This document shows, one piece after another, positions 23,692-31,989 of a stretch of DNA of 33,116 nucleotides. Origin of the DNA: Bacteroides sp. CAG:443 (GTDB lineage: Bacteria > Bacteroidota > Bacteroidia > Bacteroidales > Bacteroidaceae). Numbering within the stretch: the first letter of the stretch is position 1; each line of letters starts with the position of its first letter. The notes beneath the pieces were generated by a model. The model worked only from the letters and a program-made list of their open reading frames with translations. It did not search any database and was not told the DNA's origin. Where the stretch lies: the NCBI GenBank assembly GCA_000432735.1, contig FR887764.1:1-33116 (forward strand), written 5' to 3'. Both the position numbers and the translations under genes were made by a program.

Positions 23692-24957
23692 TTATTCAGT
23701 GTATTTTTTTACGATTACACATGCATTGTGTCCACCAAAACCGAATGTATTGCTCAATGCTGCACGGACAGTACGTTGCTGTGCCTTATTGAATGTGAAG
23801 TTCAGGTTATAATCGATTTGTTCATCATTATCACCTTCTTCGTGGTTGATAGTTGGAGGTACAATGTCATTTTTAACAGAAAGTACACATGCAATAGCTT
23901 CTACGCCGCCAGTAGCTCCCAAGAGGTGTCCGGTCATTGATTTGGTAGAACTGATATTCAGTTTGTAAGCGTGCTCGCCGAACAAGTCTTTAATTGCCTT
24001 TACTTCAGAAATATCACCTACCGGAGTAGAAGTTCCGTGTACATTGATATAGTCAATGTCTTCCGGTTTCATACCAGCGTCTTCCAAAGCGCTCTTCATA
24101 ACCAGTTTCGCACCCAGACCTTCAGGATGAGAAGCTGTCAGATGATAAGCGTCGCCAGAAGCACCTGTACCGGCCAACTCTGCGTATATCTTAGCACCAC
24201 GTGCTTTTGCATGTTCCAGTTCTTCAAGAATCAGACATCCGGCACCTTCACCCATTACGAATCCGTCGCGGCTTGCACTGAATGGACGTGAAGCATGTAC
24301 AGGGTCATCATTGCGAGTAGACAATGCGTGCATTGCATTAAAACCGCCTACTCCTGCAGGGAAAATGGCTGCTTCGGCACCACCAGTTACGATAATGTTA
24401 GCTTTTCCCAAGCGGATATAGTTGAAAGCATCAGCTATCGCGTTGGAAGAAGAAGCACACGCAGAAGTGGTTGTAAAGTTAGGGCCATGGAAACCATACA
24501 TGATAGAAATCTGTCCGGATGCAATATCTGCAATCATTTTCGGGATAAAGAACGGGTTGAATTTCGGTCCAATAGTATCTTTGGTCTTTTCATAACCAGC
24601 AACTTCTTCTTCGAAAGTATGAATACCTCCGATTCCGACACCGAGAATTACTCCGACTTTGTCCAAATCTTCTGTTTCGACGTCTATGCCTGCATCTGTT
24701 ACCGCCTCTTTAGCTGCTACGACTGCATATTGAGTATAAAGGTCCATTTTACGGGCTTCTTTACGGTCAATAAAATCGGTAGCATTGAAGTTCTTCACTT
24801 CACAAGCGAACTGAGTCTTGAACTTAGAAGCGTCGAAATGAGTAATAGGTCCTGCCCCACTTACTCCATTAAGAAGGTTGTTCCAGAATTCAGGAACAGT
24901 ATTACCTACCGGAGTGAGTGCACCAAGACCTGTTACCACTACTCTTTTTAATTCCAT
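23692..24957 (-). CDS. fabF: 3-oxoacyl-[ACP] synthase II (KAS II)
   Basis: The 421-residue condensing enzyme elongates fatty acids by Claisen condensation of malonyl-ACP with acyl-ACP. The nucleophile is C167 in FTTTSACASSSNA. The histidines are H307 (NVHGTSTPVGD) and H344 (KSMTGHLLGATGG), with K339, giving the full Cys-His-His set. The N-terminus VVVTGLGALTPVGN is canonical. It lies 15 bases after acpP, its carrier protein, and 3 bases before rnc. A long plus-strand frame of 218 codons across it is a shadow. Confidence 0.97.
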   Translation of the reverse strand: MELKRVVVTGLGALTPVGNTVPEFWNNLLNGVSGAGPITHFDASKFKTQFACEVKNFNATDFIDRKEARKMDLYTQYAVVAAKEAVTDAGIDVETEDLDKVGVILGVGIGGIHTFEEEVAGYEKTKDTIGPKFNPFFIPKMIADIASGQISIMYGFHGPNFTTTSACASSSNAIADAFNYIRLGKANIIVTGGAEAAIFPAGVGGFNAMHALSTRNDDPVHASRPFSASRDGFVMGEGAGCLILEELEHAKARGAKIYAELAGTGASGDAYHLTASHPEGLGAKLVMKSALEDAGMKPEDIDYINVHGTSTPVGDISEVKAIKDLFGEHAYKLNISSTKSMTGHLLGATGGVEAIACVLSVKNDIVPPTINHEEGDNDEQIDYNLNFTFNKAQQRTVRAALSNTFGFGGHNACVIVKKYTE

Positions 24958-24972
24958 AAAAGTAGAATTAAA

Positions 24973-25209
24973 TTATTTTGCGTTAGCTTCGATGTAAGAG
25001 ATAGCGTCGCCTACAGTCTGGATCTTTTCTGCCTGATCATCAGGAATAGAGATACCGAATTCTTTTTCGAATTCCATAATCAATTCTACTGTATCCAAAG
25101 AGTCAGCACCCAGGTCGTTAGTGAAGCTAGCTGTCGGAGTTACTTCTGATTCTTCTACGCCCAATTTATCAACGATAATTTTCTGTACTTTTGATGCGAT
25201 TTCAGACAT
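24973..25209 (-). CDS. acpP: Acyl carrier protein
   Basis: The 78-residue acidic four-helix protein carries fatty acyl intermediates on a phosphopantetheine arm attached to S37 in the DSLDTVEL motif (GADSLD). Helix III and the C-terminal segment (IPDDQAEKIQTVGDAISYI) are canonical. The length and acidity are normal. It is the first gene of acpP-fabF-rnc. Upstream on the minus strand, TTCCTTTG (25269-25262) resembles a -7 box but lacks the A at position 2. Confidence 0.97.
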   Translation of the reverse strand: MSEIASKVQKIIVDKLGVEESEVTPTASFTNDLGADSLDTVELIMEFEKEFGISIPDDQAEKIQTVGDAISYIEANAK

Positions 25210-25261
25210 AATTTTCTTGTTTTAAGTTTATAAATAGAATAATTTTGTTTATATTTCGGTG

Positions 25262-25322
25262 CAAAGGAATAAATATTTCTCGTTCTATACAAATATTCAG
25301 CCAAATAAATGCAGTTTCTTTG
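25262..25322. promoter_or_regulatory. Divergent near-consensus -7 boxes of acpP and purN
   Basis: On the minus strand TTCCTTTG (25269-25262) precedes acpP. On the plus strand TTTCTTTG (25315-25322) precedes purN. Both deviate from TAnnTTTG only at position 2, and both continue as CTTTGCAC. The 5' leader of purN also holds a weak hairpin with arms tgcaca (25321-25326) and tgtgca (25340-25345). An exact TAATTTTG at 25240-25247 on the plus strand is a second, more distant candidate. Confidence 0.4.
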
Positions 25323-25361
25323 CACAATTTTATATATTATGTGCACAAAAAAGATGAATTA

Positions 25362-25931
25362 ATGAAAAAAATAGCAATTTTGGCATCGGGTGAAGGTACG
25401 AATGCCGAGCGTATTATCCGCTATTTTACCGGACATGCGACGATAGAAGTGGCCGTTGTAATAACTTCCCGTCCTACAGCTCATGTGATAGAGCGTGCTC
25501 ATACCCTGAATGTTCCGTGTGAAGTAATCATTCCCCAAGATTTTGCAGCAGGCAAAGGACTTGAAGTGTTGAAAAGTTATGCTATTGATTTTGTGGTGCT
25601 GGCAGGTTTCCTGTCGCGTATTCCAGATGATGTGCTGCATGATTATGCATGCAGAATAGTAAATATACATCCTTCTCTTCTCCCAAAGTTTGGAGGCAAA
25701 GGCATGTACGGCATGCATGTACATGAAGCAGTGCTGGCAGCCGGCGAGCATGAAAGCGGCATTACCATCCAGTACATCAACGAACATTATGATGAAGGTG
25801 ATATCATTTTTCAGGCGAAATGTCCTGTCTTGCCTGGTGATACACCTGAAACCCTTGCACAGCGTGTACATGCATTAGAGTATACTTATTATCCTCAAGA
25901 AATAGAACGTTTGCTTTCACTCCTTTCGTAG
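25362..25931 (+). CDS. purN: Phosphoribosylglycinamide formyltransferase
   Basis: The 189-residue folate-dependent enzyme formylates GAR in purine synthesis. The N-terminal ILASGEGTNAERI is the phosphate-binding loop, with Glu where ASGxGSN is usual. The catalytic triad is N101 and H103 (NIHPSLLPKFGG) and D144 (HYDEGDIIFQ). The start is ATG 25362: an upstream in-frame extension exists but contains no family sequence and runs through the promoter region. Its last 15 bases overlap the 3' end of pdxB on the other strand. Confidence 0.95.
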   Translation: MKKIAILASGEGTNAERIIRYFTGHATIEVAVVITSRPTAHVIERAHTLNVPCEVIIPQDFAAGKGLEVLKSYAIDFVVLAGFLSRIPDDVLHDYACRIVNIHPSLLPKFGGKGMYGMHVHEAVLAAGEHESGITIQYINEHYDEGDIIFQAKCPVLPGDTPETLAQRVHALEYTYYPQEIERLLSLLS

Positions 25932-26927
25932 GTGATATTCACTACGCAGCTGTTCGAAAGCTTCTGGATGAGCGCGCAATGCCTCACAGTCGACGTGCGG
26001 ATTATACATTTGTAACTGTCGGACATTCTCGTCGCTGTCGTAGGGCAAATGCGGTTGTTCGGGTGGAACGATAGAGAAATCCATTTCTTTTCCAAAGAAA
26101 CGGCAGAAGGATTCCAGTACCATGCGGGTTGCATTTGCCTTTCCATCGGCAGAATATCCGGCTATGTGCGGAGTTCCGATAAACACTTTGTTCAGTAGTT
26201 CAAGGTTGATGTTCGGTTCATTCTCCCAGACATCGATTACGGCTCCCGAAATACTTCCTGCCGATAATGCGTGCAGAATAGCTTCTGTTTCTATGACTTC
26301 TCCGCGTGATGTGTTCATAATGTAGGGCTTCTTTTCCAGTAGATGAAAGAATGACTCGTCGGCAAGATGATAGGTCCGATATTTCCCGTTTCGTTGCAAT
26401 GGCGTATGAAATGTAATGATATCACATTCGCGTGCCAGAGTACATAAGTCGACAAATCCTTTCTCTCCACGGTCGGCACGAGGAGGGTCATTTAGCAATA
26501 CTCGCATTCCCAGTCGGTCCGCCAATAGTTTGATGCGGCTTCCTACATGCCCTACTCCGACAATACCCAAACAAGCACCTTTCAGTGTGATACCTTTTTC
26601 CTGTTGCAACAATAAAAGTACTGAGTGTATATATTGTTCTACGGCTCCTGCATTGCAGCCTGGACAGTTACTCCATGTAATGCCAGCTTCTTGACAATAG
26701 GCCGTATCTATATGGTCGAATCCGATGGTAGCTGTTCCGATGAACTTTACTTTACTTCCTGCCAGTAAGTTACGGTCGCAACGGGTACGTGTACGAGTAA
26801 TCAGCGCATCGGCATCTTTTACAATTTCGGGAGTAAATGCCTTTCCTGGCAGATAGACCACTTCATCGGCAAGCGATTCGATAGCTTCCTTTATATAAGG
26901 AATTTTATTGTCAACGATAACTTTCAT
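25917..26927 (-). CDS. pdxB: Erythronate-4-phosphate dehydrogenase
   Basis: The 336-residue NAD-dependent D-2-hydroxyacid dehydrogenase oxidises 4-phosphoerythronate in pyridoxal phosphate synthesis. It has the Rossmann motif GIVGVGHVGSRIK, the Arg segment MNTSRGEVIE, the Glu in DVWENEPNIN and the catalytic His in IGTPHIAGYS. The N-terminal KVIVDNKIPYIKEAIE and the C-terminal dimerisation segment are typical of PdxB and not of phosphoglycerate dehydrogenase. ATG 26927 is chosen over 26951 because the latter falls within the predicted -7 box. The gene is convergent with purN and overlaps it by 15 bp. Confidence 0.94.
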   Translation of the reverse strand: MKVIVDNKIPYIKEAIESLADEVVYLPGKAFTPEIVKDADALITRTRTRCDRNLLAGSKVKFIGTATIGFDHIDTAYCQEAGITWSNCPGCNAGAVEQYIHSVLLLLQQEKGITLKGACLGIVGVGHVGSRIKLLADRLGMRVLLNDPPRADRGEKGFVDLCTLARECDIITFHTPLQRNGKYRTYHLADESFFHLLEKKPYIMNTSRGEVIETEAILHALSAGSISGAVIDVWENEPNINLELLNKVFIGTPHIAGYSADGKANATRMVLESFCRFFGKEMDFSIVPPEQPHLPYDSDENVRQLQMYNPHVDCEALRAHPEAFEQLRSEYHLRKE

Positions 26928-26948
26928 GTCTGTTTTTCTAAAATCGTG

Positions 26949-26956
26949 CAAAGGTA
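26949..26956 (-). promoter_or_regulatory. Bacteroides -7 box for pdxB
   Basis: The minus strand reads TACCTTTG, an exact match, 22 bases before ATG 26927. A -33 TTTG is not seen at the standard spacing. Confidence 0.55.
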
Positions 26957-27002
26957 GTATTTTTTAGATTTATAATTGGATGAAATGAAATCTTTATGTA
27001 GA

Positions 27003-27033
27003 TTTGAAAAATGTAGGTATTTTGTTACCTTTG
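27003..27033 (+). promoter_or_regulatory. Consensus promoter of the glycosyltransferase operon
   Basis: TTTG (27003-27006), 19 bases, TACCTTTG (27026-27033): both elements and the spacing match the Bacteroides consensus. Transcription should begin near 27040, 15 bases before ATG 27055. It therefore excludes the in-frame TTG at 27004 as a start codon. Confidence 0.85.
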
Positions 27034-27054
27034 TACGCTAATAATGATGTTTAT

Positions 27055-27771
27055 ATGAAATGTTTGCATATCATAACTCCAGTAAAAGATTCGATTGATT
27101 TCACTCTCGAAACAGTTCGTGCCATTTTAGCCTCCGACATTAAAGTTCCTTTTACCTATACGGTATACAATGATTTCAGTACAGAAGAAAATACCAAACG
27201 TCTGGAGGAAGCCTCTAAAGAATTGAATTTTCGTCTGGTGAACTTATCCGACATTACTACCCATCCTTCTCCGAACTACCTGCTGGTACTTCAACGCTCA
27301 CAGCAAGAGGCTATTGCCGCTGATGCGGGATTACTCATTGTCGAGTCGGATGTGGTTGTCAAAAAGAATACGTTACAGGATTTGTACGATGGAGCAGCTG
27401 CACGTAGTGGGTGTGCCATTGCAGCAGCTGTAACTGTAGACGAGAATGGAGTTATCAATTATCCATACCTGCATGCCAAAGGTAATGAAGGCAAGGTGTA
27501 TCCGGAAAAGAAGCATTGCAGCTTCTGCTGTTCACTGCTTACGCCGGAGTTCCTTCGTGCTTTCGACTTCCGTCAGCTTGATCCGACAAAGAACTGGTTT
27601 GATGTAACCATTTCACATGAAGCCCTGAAACAAGGTTTTCAGAACTACCTGTTTACCACCCTTCCTGTCTGGCACCGTCCGCACGGAAGCCGTCCGTGGA
27701 AACAGTTGAAATATAAAAACCCCTTGAAATATTATTGGTTGAAATATACGAAAGGACTCGATAAGATTTAA
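27055..27771 (+). CDS. GT2-like (GT-A fold) glycosyltransferase
   Basis: The 238-residue product opens with HIITPVKDSIDFTLETVRAI, the usual first strand and helix of a GT-A fold. YTVYNDFSTEENT is the nucleotide-sugar segment, and the metal-binding DXD position is filled by LIVESDVVVKKNT. The acceptor and sugar specificity cannot be read from the sequence. No membrane segment is present, so it should work at the cytosolic face of the inner membrane. It is the first gene of the cluster. Its stop codon overlaps the next start (TAATG at 27769-27773). Confidence 0.82.
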   Translation: MKCLHIITPVKDSIDFTLETVRAILASDIKVPFTYTVYNDFSTEENTKRLEEASKELNFRLVNLSDITTHPSPNYLLVLQRSQQEAIAADAGLLIVESDVVVKKNTLQDLYDGAAARSGCAIAAAVTVDENGVINYPYLHAKGNEGKVYPEKKHCSFCCSLLTPEFLRAFDFRQLDPTKNWFDVTISHEALKQGFQNYLFTTLPVWHRPHGSRPWKQLKYKNPLKYYWLKYTKGLDKI

Positions 27772-29249
27772 TGATTGCAGATATGGATAAAACTCCTTTG
27801 GTTTCGGTGGTAGTGCCTGTATATAATATGGAGTCTTTTCTGCCGGAAACACTCGATTCTATATTGGCGTCTGATTATCCGAACTTTGAAGTAGTAGTGG
27901 TAGACGACGGTTCGAAAGACGCTTCGTATCGTGTCGCATGCGACTATGCAAAGAAAGATCGGCGTGTACGTGCCTATACCCAACCTAACGGGGGAGCTTG
28001 TGCAGCCAGAAATCAGGCTGTCCGTCTGGCAGAAGGTGAGTTTATACTACCTTTTGATGCTGATGACAAGATGAGCGAAACCTTTGTGTCTGATGCAGTA
28101 CATGTGATATTATCTGACATGAAAATAAAAGCAGTATGTCCTCGTGCTGAATATTTCGGTGACCGTAAAGGTGAATGGAAATTACCTCCTTTTTCGCGTA
28201 AGTTGCTGGCACGGAAGAATATGATTCCTATTTGTGCTTTGTATCGGAAATCAGATTGGGAACGGGTGGGCGGTTATGATGAGCATATTGTTGCAAGAGA
28301 AGATTGGGCCTTTTGGATTACTATGTTAAAAGATGGCGGAAAGGTTGTAACCTTGCCTCGAGTGTCGGTATTTTATCGGGTGCGAACAGGTTCTAAACGT
28401 GTGTCCGATCGCAGTTTAAAGAAAAATTTAATTGACGCTTTAAATGCACGTCATCCGGAGTTCTTTGAACGTGAGTTGGGAGGGCCACTTCACTATTGCC
28501 GTTCGTGGTCTGTACTGCTGAACCGTATCTATCGTTTGTTTCATCCCCGAAAAATATATGTAGCATCCGATTTTTGTACATTAACCGATTATGTAAAAGC
28601 GCTACCTGCTTTGTTTAAATATGACTATGGTACTGTAATTTATAAAGGACGAAACGTACTGCGTGAAATGGACTGGCACGGTACGAAAGTTGTCGTAAAA
28701 TCATTCCGTGTTCCCAATCTGATCAACCGTATTGCATACGGTGTATTCCGTTCGTCAAAAGCACAACGTTCGTTTGAATACGCCGAAATGCTTCGTCGGG
28801 AAGGAATCGGAAGTCCTGCTCCCGTAGCCTATTATACCGAACGCAACGGTCTGCTTTTTACCCACAGCTATTATGCCTGTCTGAAGTCGGAATGTCCGTA
28901 CTCGTACGTAAACTTGATGCGAGGCGATTTCCCCGGTCAGGAAGAAATTTTGCGAGCCATTGCCCGCACAACAGCAGCACTCCACGAAAAAGGCTATTTG
29001 CATAAAGACTATTCACGCGGGAATATCCTGTTCCGTCGCACTGACAAAGGTGTAGAGGTAGAAATAATAGACTTGAACCGTATCCGTTTCCGCACGGTTG
29101 ATATGGAAGAAGGTTGCCGCAACTTTGAACGCCTTCCGGGAACACCGGAAATGTTTGCCATTCTTGCCGATGAATATGCCAAGGCAAGAGGTTTCGATGC
29201 CAACGAATGTTTGAAACTAATTTTGAAGTATAACAACGCCCACATATGA
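27771..29249 (+). CDS. GT2 glycosyltransferase fused to a WaaP/Kdo-kinase-like domain
   Basis: The 492-residue product has two domains. Residues about 8-230 are a GT2 transferase: VSVVVPVYNMESFLPETLDS, VVVVDDGSKD, the DXD-type FDADDK (D96, D98) and the catalytic-base segment AREDW (D178). Residues about 285-485 look like a lipopolysaccharide kinase with the protein-kinase fold. VVVKSF provides the ATP lysine (K310), YAEM a helix-C glutamate, HKDYSRGNIL the catalytic loop (D413, N418), and IDLNR the metal-binding aspartate (D434). Such kinases phosphorylate Kdo or heptose in LPS core. The fusion suggests that sugar addition and phosphorylation of the growing core are joined in one protein. It overlaps the next gene by 4 bp (ATGA). 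The GT domain is certain; the kinase assignment is strong by motif, the substrate inferred. Confidence 0.85.
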   Translation: MIADMDKTPLVSVVVPVYNMESFLPETLDSILASDYPNFEVVVVDDGSKDASYRVACDYAKKDRRVRAYTQPNGGACAARNQAVRLAEGEFILPFDADDKMSETFVSDAVHVILSDMKIKAVCPRAEYFGDRKGEWKLPPFSRKLLARKNMIPICALYRKSDWERVGGYDEHIVAREDWAFWITMLKDGGKVVTLPRVSVFYRVRTGSKRVSDRSLKKNLIDALNARHPEFFERELGGPLHYCRSWSVLLNRIYRLFHPRKIYVASDFCTLTDYVKALPALFKYDYGTVIYKGRNVLREMDWHGTKVVVKSFRVPNLINRIAYGVFRSSKAQRSFEYAEMLRREGIGSPAPVAYYTERNGLLFTHSYYACLKSECPYSYVNLMRGDFPGQEEILRAIARTTAALHEKGYLHKDYSRGNILFRRTDKGVEVEIIDLNRIRFRTVDMEEGCRNFERLPGTPEMFAILADEYAKARGFDANECLKLILKYNNAHI

Positions 29250-30091
29250 GATTAATAAAAATGACAGGTGGCTTAGGCAACCAGATGTTTATATACGCCT
29301 TCTATCTGAAAATGAAAAAACTTTTTCCTCATACAAAGATAGATTTATCGGATATGATGCACTACCATGTACATCACGGATACGAAATGAACCGGGTATT
29401 TGCTTTACCTCATACAGAGTTCTGTATAAATCGTACACTTAAGAAACTTATGGAATTCTTATTGTGTAAGGTTGTTTATGAGAGGAAACAGAAAAACGGC
29501 TCCATGGAAGCTTTTGAGAAAAAATATGCTTGGCCGTTGATCTATTTCAAAGGATTTTATCAGTCGGAGCGTTTCTTTGCTGACATTGAAGATGATGTTA
29601 GAAAGACTTTCTGTTTTAATATGGAATTGATAAATAGCCGGAGTCGTGAAATGATGAAAATAATAGATGCCGATGAGCATGCTGTATCAATACACATTCG
29701 TCGCGGTGATTATTTACTTCCAAAATTCTGGGCCAATGCTGGATGTGTCTGTCAGTTGCCCTATTATAAAAATGCTATAACCGAATTGAAAAAACATGAG
29801 TCGACTCCTTCTTTTTATGTTTTTTCTGATGATATAGAATGGGTGAAGCAGAATTTATCTTTACCTAATGCTCATTACATAGATTGGAATCAAGGAAATG
29901 ACAGTTGGCAGGATATGATGCTGATGAGTCATTGTCGAAACCATATTATCTGTAATAGTACTTTCAGTTGGTGGGGAGCATGGTTGAATCCGAGAAAGAA
30001 TAAAACTGTTATTGTCCCTTCTCGTTGGTTTATGAAAGAAGAAACTCCTTATATTTATCCAGTAAGTTGGATAAAAGTACCTATAAACTAA
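29246..30091 (+). CDS. GT11 alpha-1,2-fucosyltransferase family protein
   Basis: The 281-residue product has the GT11 motifs in order: the N-terminal MTGGLGNQMFIYAFYLKMKK, the donor-binding VSIHIRRGDY near 147-155, YYKNAI with a following YVFSDD segment, and the C-terminal ICNSTFSWWGAWLNP. GT11 enzymes move L-fucose from GDP-fucose to galactose in alpha-1,2 linkage. The acceptor here is probably the growing glycan made by the flanking transferases. No membrane segment. Start overlaps the previous stop by 4 bp; the next gene follows after 6 bases. Confidence 0.9.
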   Translation: MRLIKMTGGLGNQMFIYAFYLKMKKLFPHTKIDLSDMMHYHVHHGYEMNRVFALPHTEFCINRTLKKLMEFLLCKVVYERKQKNGSMEAFEKKYAWPLIYFKGFYQSERFFADIEDDVRKTFCFNMELINSRSREMMKIIDADEHAVSIHIRRGDYLLPKFWANAGCVCQLPYYKNAITELKKHESTPSFYVFSDDIEWVKQNLSLPNAHYIDWNQGNDSWQDMMLMSHCRNHIICNSTFSWWGAWLNPRKNKTVIVPSRWFMKEETPYIYPVSWIKVPIN

Positions 30092-30097
30092 ACTGCC

Positions 30098-31009
30098 ATG
30101 AGTATCATTTTTTCGTTAATAAAGAAAGTAACCTATGCTTTGTGCGAAAGTTTGTTTTGCTGGGGTCGGTCTTCTAACCCTATTCTTTATATGACACTGC
30201 TGGTGAAGAACGAGGAAGAATTGCTGGAACAAAACCTGATATTTCATAAACAGATGGGGGTAGATGGATTTATTGTAACTGATAATAATTCAACCGATCG
30301 TACTCCTGACATTCTTCGTAAATATAAAGAATTGGGATGGATAAAAGAAATTATTCAGGAGCCGGCGACCGACTATCGCCAGAAAAAATGGGTGGATCGT
30401 ATGGTTTGGTGTGCTAAAACAGTTTTTCATGCCGACTGGGTTATCAATGCCGATGCCGACGAGTTTTGGTATGCTCCTTCGGGTAATTTGAAAAGTGGAC
30501 TGAAACATGTTTCTGATAATGTGATAAAGTGTGCCATACGGAATATGTATCCTGAGGAAGGTAAGTCGTTTCGTGAATGGAAATATGTTGTAGACCCTGT
30601 AACAAATACGGATAAGTATGATCTTTCCCCTTATTCACTTTTTGGCAGACAGATACCCAAGGTAATGCATCGTACCCGGGGATACATTCAGATTTCGATG
30701 GGAAACCATAAAGTGGCCATGTTCCCCAAGCGTTCTGGCAAGAGTGATATTCGTATTTATCATTACAATATCCGAGGTCGCCAGCAGTTTTTGGAGAAAA
30801 TGATAAATGGTGGAAAACAGTTGGAACAGAATCCCAGCAAGCATGGCGGGCGTCACTGGCGTTATTTCTATGGCTTGTATAAAGAAGGAAAATTGAACGA
30901 GGAATACGACCGTGTGATAGGAAGCCGGGTTTTCGACCGCTTGCAGGCAGACGGATATATACATGAAGACCATACAATGGCTGATTTTTTCAAGAACCAG
31001 AATAAATAG
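30098..31009 (+). CDS. GT2-like glycosyltransferase with DADE motif (PF13704-type)
   Basis: The 303-residue product resembles the Glyco_tranf_2_4 (PF13704) or GT92-like group. Its motifs are LYMTLLVKNEEELLEQNLIF, a FIVTDNNSTDRTPDIL strand-loop-helix, the metal-binding WVINADADEFW, and a distal IRIYHYNIRGRQQFLEKM segment. Residues 1-25 are moderately hydrophobic but not a clear membrane helix. Sugar and acceptor are unknown. Part of the tightly spaced GT operon (6 bases after the fucosyltransferase gene and 9 before the next). Confidence 0.82.
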   Translation: MSIIFSLIKKVTYALCESLFCWGRSSNPILYMTLLVKNEEELLEQNLIFHKQMGVDGFIVTDNNSTDRTPDILRKYKELGWIKEIIQEPATDYRQKKWVDRMVWCAKTVFHADWVINADADEFWYAPSGNLKSGLKHVSDNVIKCAIRNMYPEEGKSFREWKYVVDPVTNTDKYDLSPYSLFGRQIPKVMHRTRGYIQISMGNHKVAMFPKRSGKSDIRIYHYNIRGRQQFLEKMINGGKQLEQNPSKHGGRHWRYFYGLYKEGKLNEEYDRVIGSRVFDRLQADGYIHEDHTMADFFKNQNK

Positions 31010-31018
31010 AAGAAAAAG

Positions 31019-31918
31019 ATGAAGCATGCATACCTGATAATAGCTCATAATGAGCCAAATATTCTAAAAACATTATTACTTATGCTTGACGATGAGCGTA
31101 ATGATGTCTATTTGCATGTAGATGCCCGTGCCGTTGAATTATTCAATCAATTCAAAGATTTTCAGTTGAAGAAAGGAAAGTTGATAATCTTGAAAAATCG
31201 TATAGCGGTACATTGGGGTGACCTTTCTCAGGTTGAAGTAGAATATCGGTTGTTTGAAACTGCGTTGAACAATGGACCGTATGCCTATTATCATTTATTG
31301 TCGGGAGTTGATTTACCAATCAAGACGCAAGATTATATCCATGAGTTTTTCCAAAAACATGCAGGCAAAGAATTTATCGGATTCTGGAACGAACCAAGCC
31401 ATCGTAAAGATGTATACCGTAAAGTTTATCGATATTATTTATTTACCCAATATTTTAAAGAAGGTTCTTCTTTTGTACATGGTATAACGGCTTTTACCCG
31501 TAATGTTTTTTTGGGCATTCAAAAGCTGACTAAATTTAAACGGAAACACGATTGGGATAATTTTTACAAAGGTTTTACCTGGGTTAGTATCACTAATGAT
31601 TTTTGTCATTATCTGGTTGATAAAAAAACGGATATCATGAAAACATTCAGATATACACTATGTCCGGATGAAATCTTCATTCAGACTTTGATCTGGAATT
31701 CTCCTTTTCGGGCGAATATTTATGATTTTTCGGATGCTTCGAAAGGTAGTATGAGAGCTATTGACTGGCGACGCGGAAGTCCTTATGTTTGGAGATTGGA
31801 AGATGTTGATGAGTTGAAGAATTCCCCTTACTTGTTTGCCCGCAAATTCTCTTCTAAGTATCCTGATATTATAGAGCGTTTGTTTACTGTTTATTCCACT
31901 CTTGAACAGCATGTATGA
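31019..31918 (+). CDS. GT14-like (Branch family) glycosyltransferase
   Basis: The 299-residue product begins HAYLIIAHNEPNILKTLLLM and contains DVYLHVDARAVE and YYHLLSGVDLPIKTQDYI. This trio is typical of the core-2/I-branching enzyme family (PF02485, CAZy GT14), which adds beta-1,6-linked N-acetylglucosamine or xylose to glycans. TLCPDEIFIQTLIWNSPF and RRGSPYVW are the usual C-terminal motifs. Bacterial members commonly sit in capsule or LPS clusters. The sugar moved here is not determinable from sequence. Its TGA stop overlaps the ATG of a 24-codon mini-ORF. Confidence 0.85.
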   Translation: MKHAYLIIAHNEPNILKTLLLMLDDERNDVYLHVDARAVELFNQFKDFQLKKGKLIILKNRIAVHWGDLSQVEVEYRLFETALNNGPYAYYHLLSGVDLPIKTQDYIHEFFQKHAGKEFIGFWNEPSHRKDVYRKVYRYYLFTQYFKEGSSFVHGITAFTRNVFLGIQKLTKFKRKHDWDNFYKGFTWVSITNDFCHYLVDKKTDIMKTFRYTLCPDEIFIQTLIWNSPFRANIYDFSDASKGSMRAIDWRRGSPYVWRLEDVDELKNSPYLFARKFSSKYPDIIERLFTVYSTLEQHV

Positions 31919-31989
31919 TGAAAGCTCTATATGTCGTTATTTTTATTTATGTATTTTTGCTGTTGAAACGTAGATTTTTGTGTTTATGA
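31915..31989 (+). CDS. Possible 24-residue membrane mini-protein coupled at both ends
   Basis: A frame starting at ATG 31915 encodes MMKALYVVIFIYVFLLLKRR followed by FLCL and a TGA stop. It is one hydrophobic segment with a basic end. Its start overlaps the stop of the GT14-like gene (ATGATG), and its stop overlaps ATG 31986 of the following GT2 gene (ATGA), so a ribosome could pass through all three frames. Against it: the length is very short, the spacer is A/T-rich so hydrophobic codons arise easily, and it contains a TATTTTTG sequence (31952-31959) that could be a promoter for the GT2 gene. Confidence 0.35.
   Translation: MMKALYVVIFIYVFLLLKRRFLCL
31952..31959 (+). promoter_or_regulatory. 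Possible internal -7 box before the last GT2 gene
   Basis: TATTTTTG matches TAnnTTTG, 26 bases before ATG 31986. No -33 element stands at the usual distance, so this is only a candidate internal promoter. Confidence 0.3.

Noticed and set aside
24295..24951. Plus-strand frame of 218 codons opposite fabF
   Set aside because: The fabF frame carries the complete catalytic Cys-His-His set; the opposite frame shows no family-like sequence.
25245..25361. N-terminal extension of purN by 39 residues
   Set aside because: The extension shows no family sequence and crosses the predicted promoter and leader hairpin; the conserved N-terminus begins at ATG 25362.
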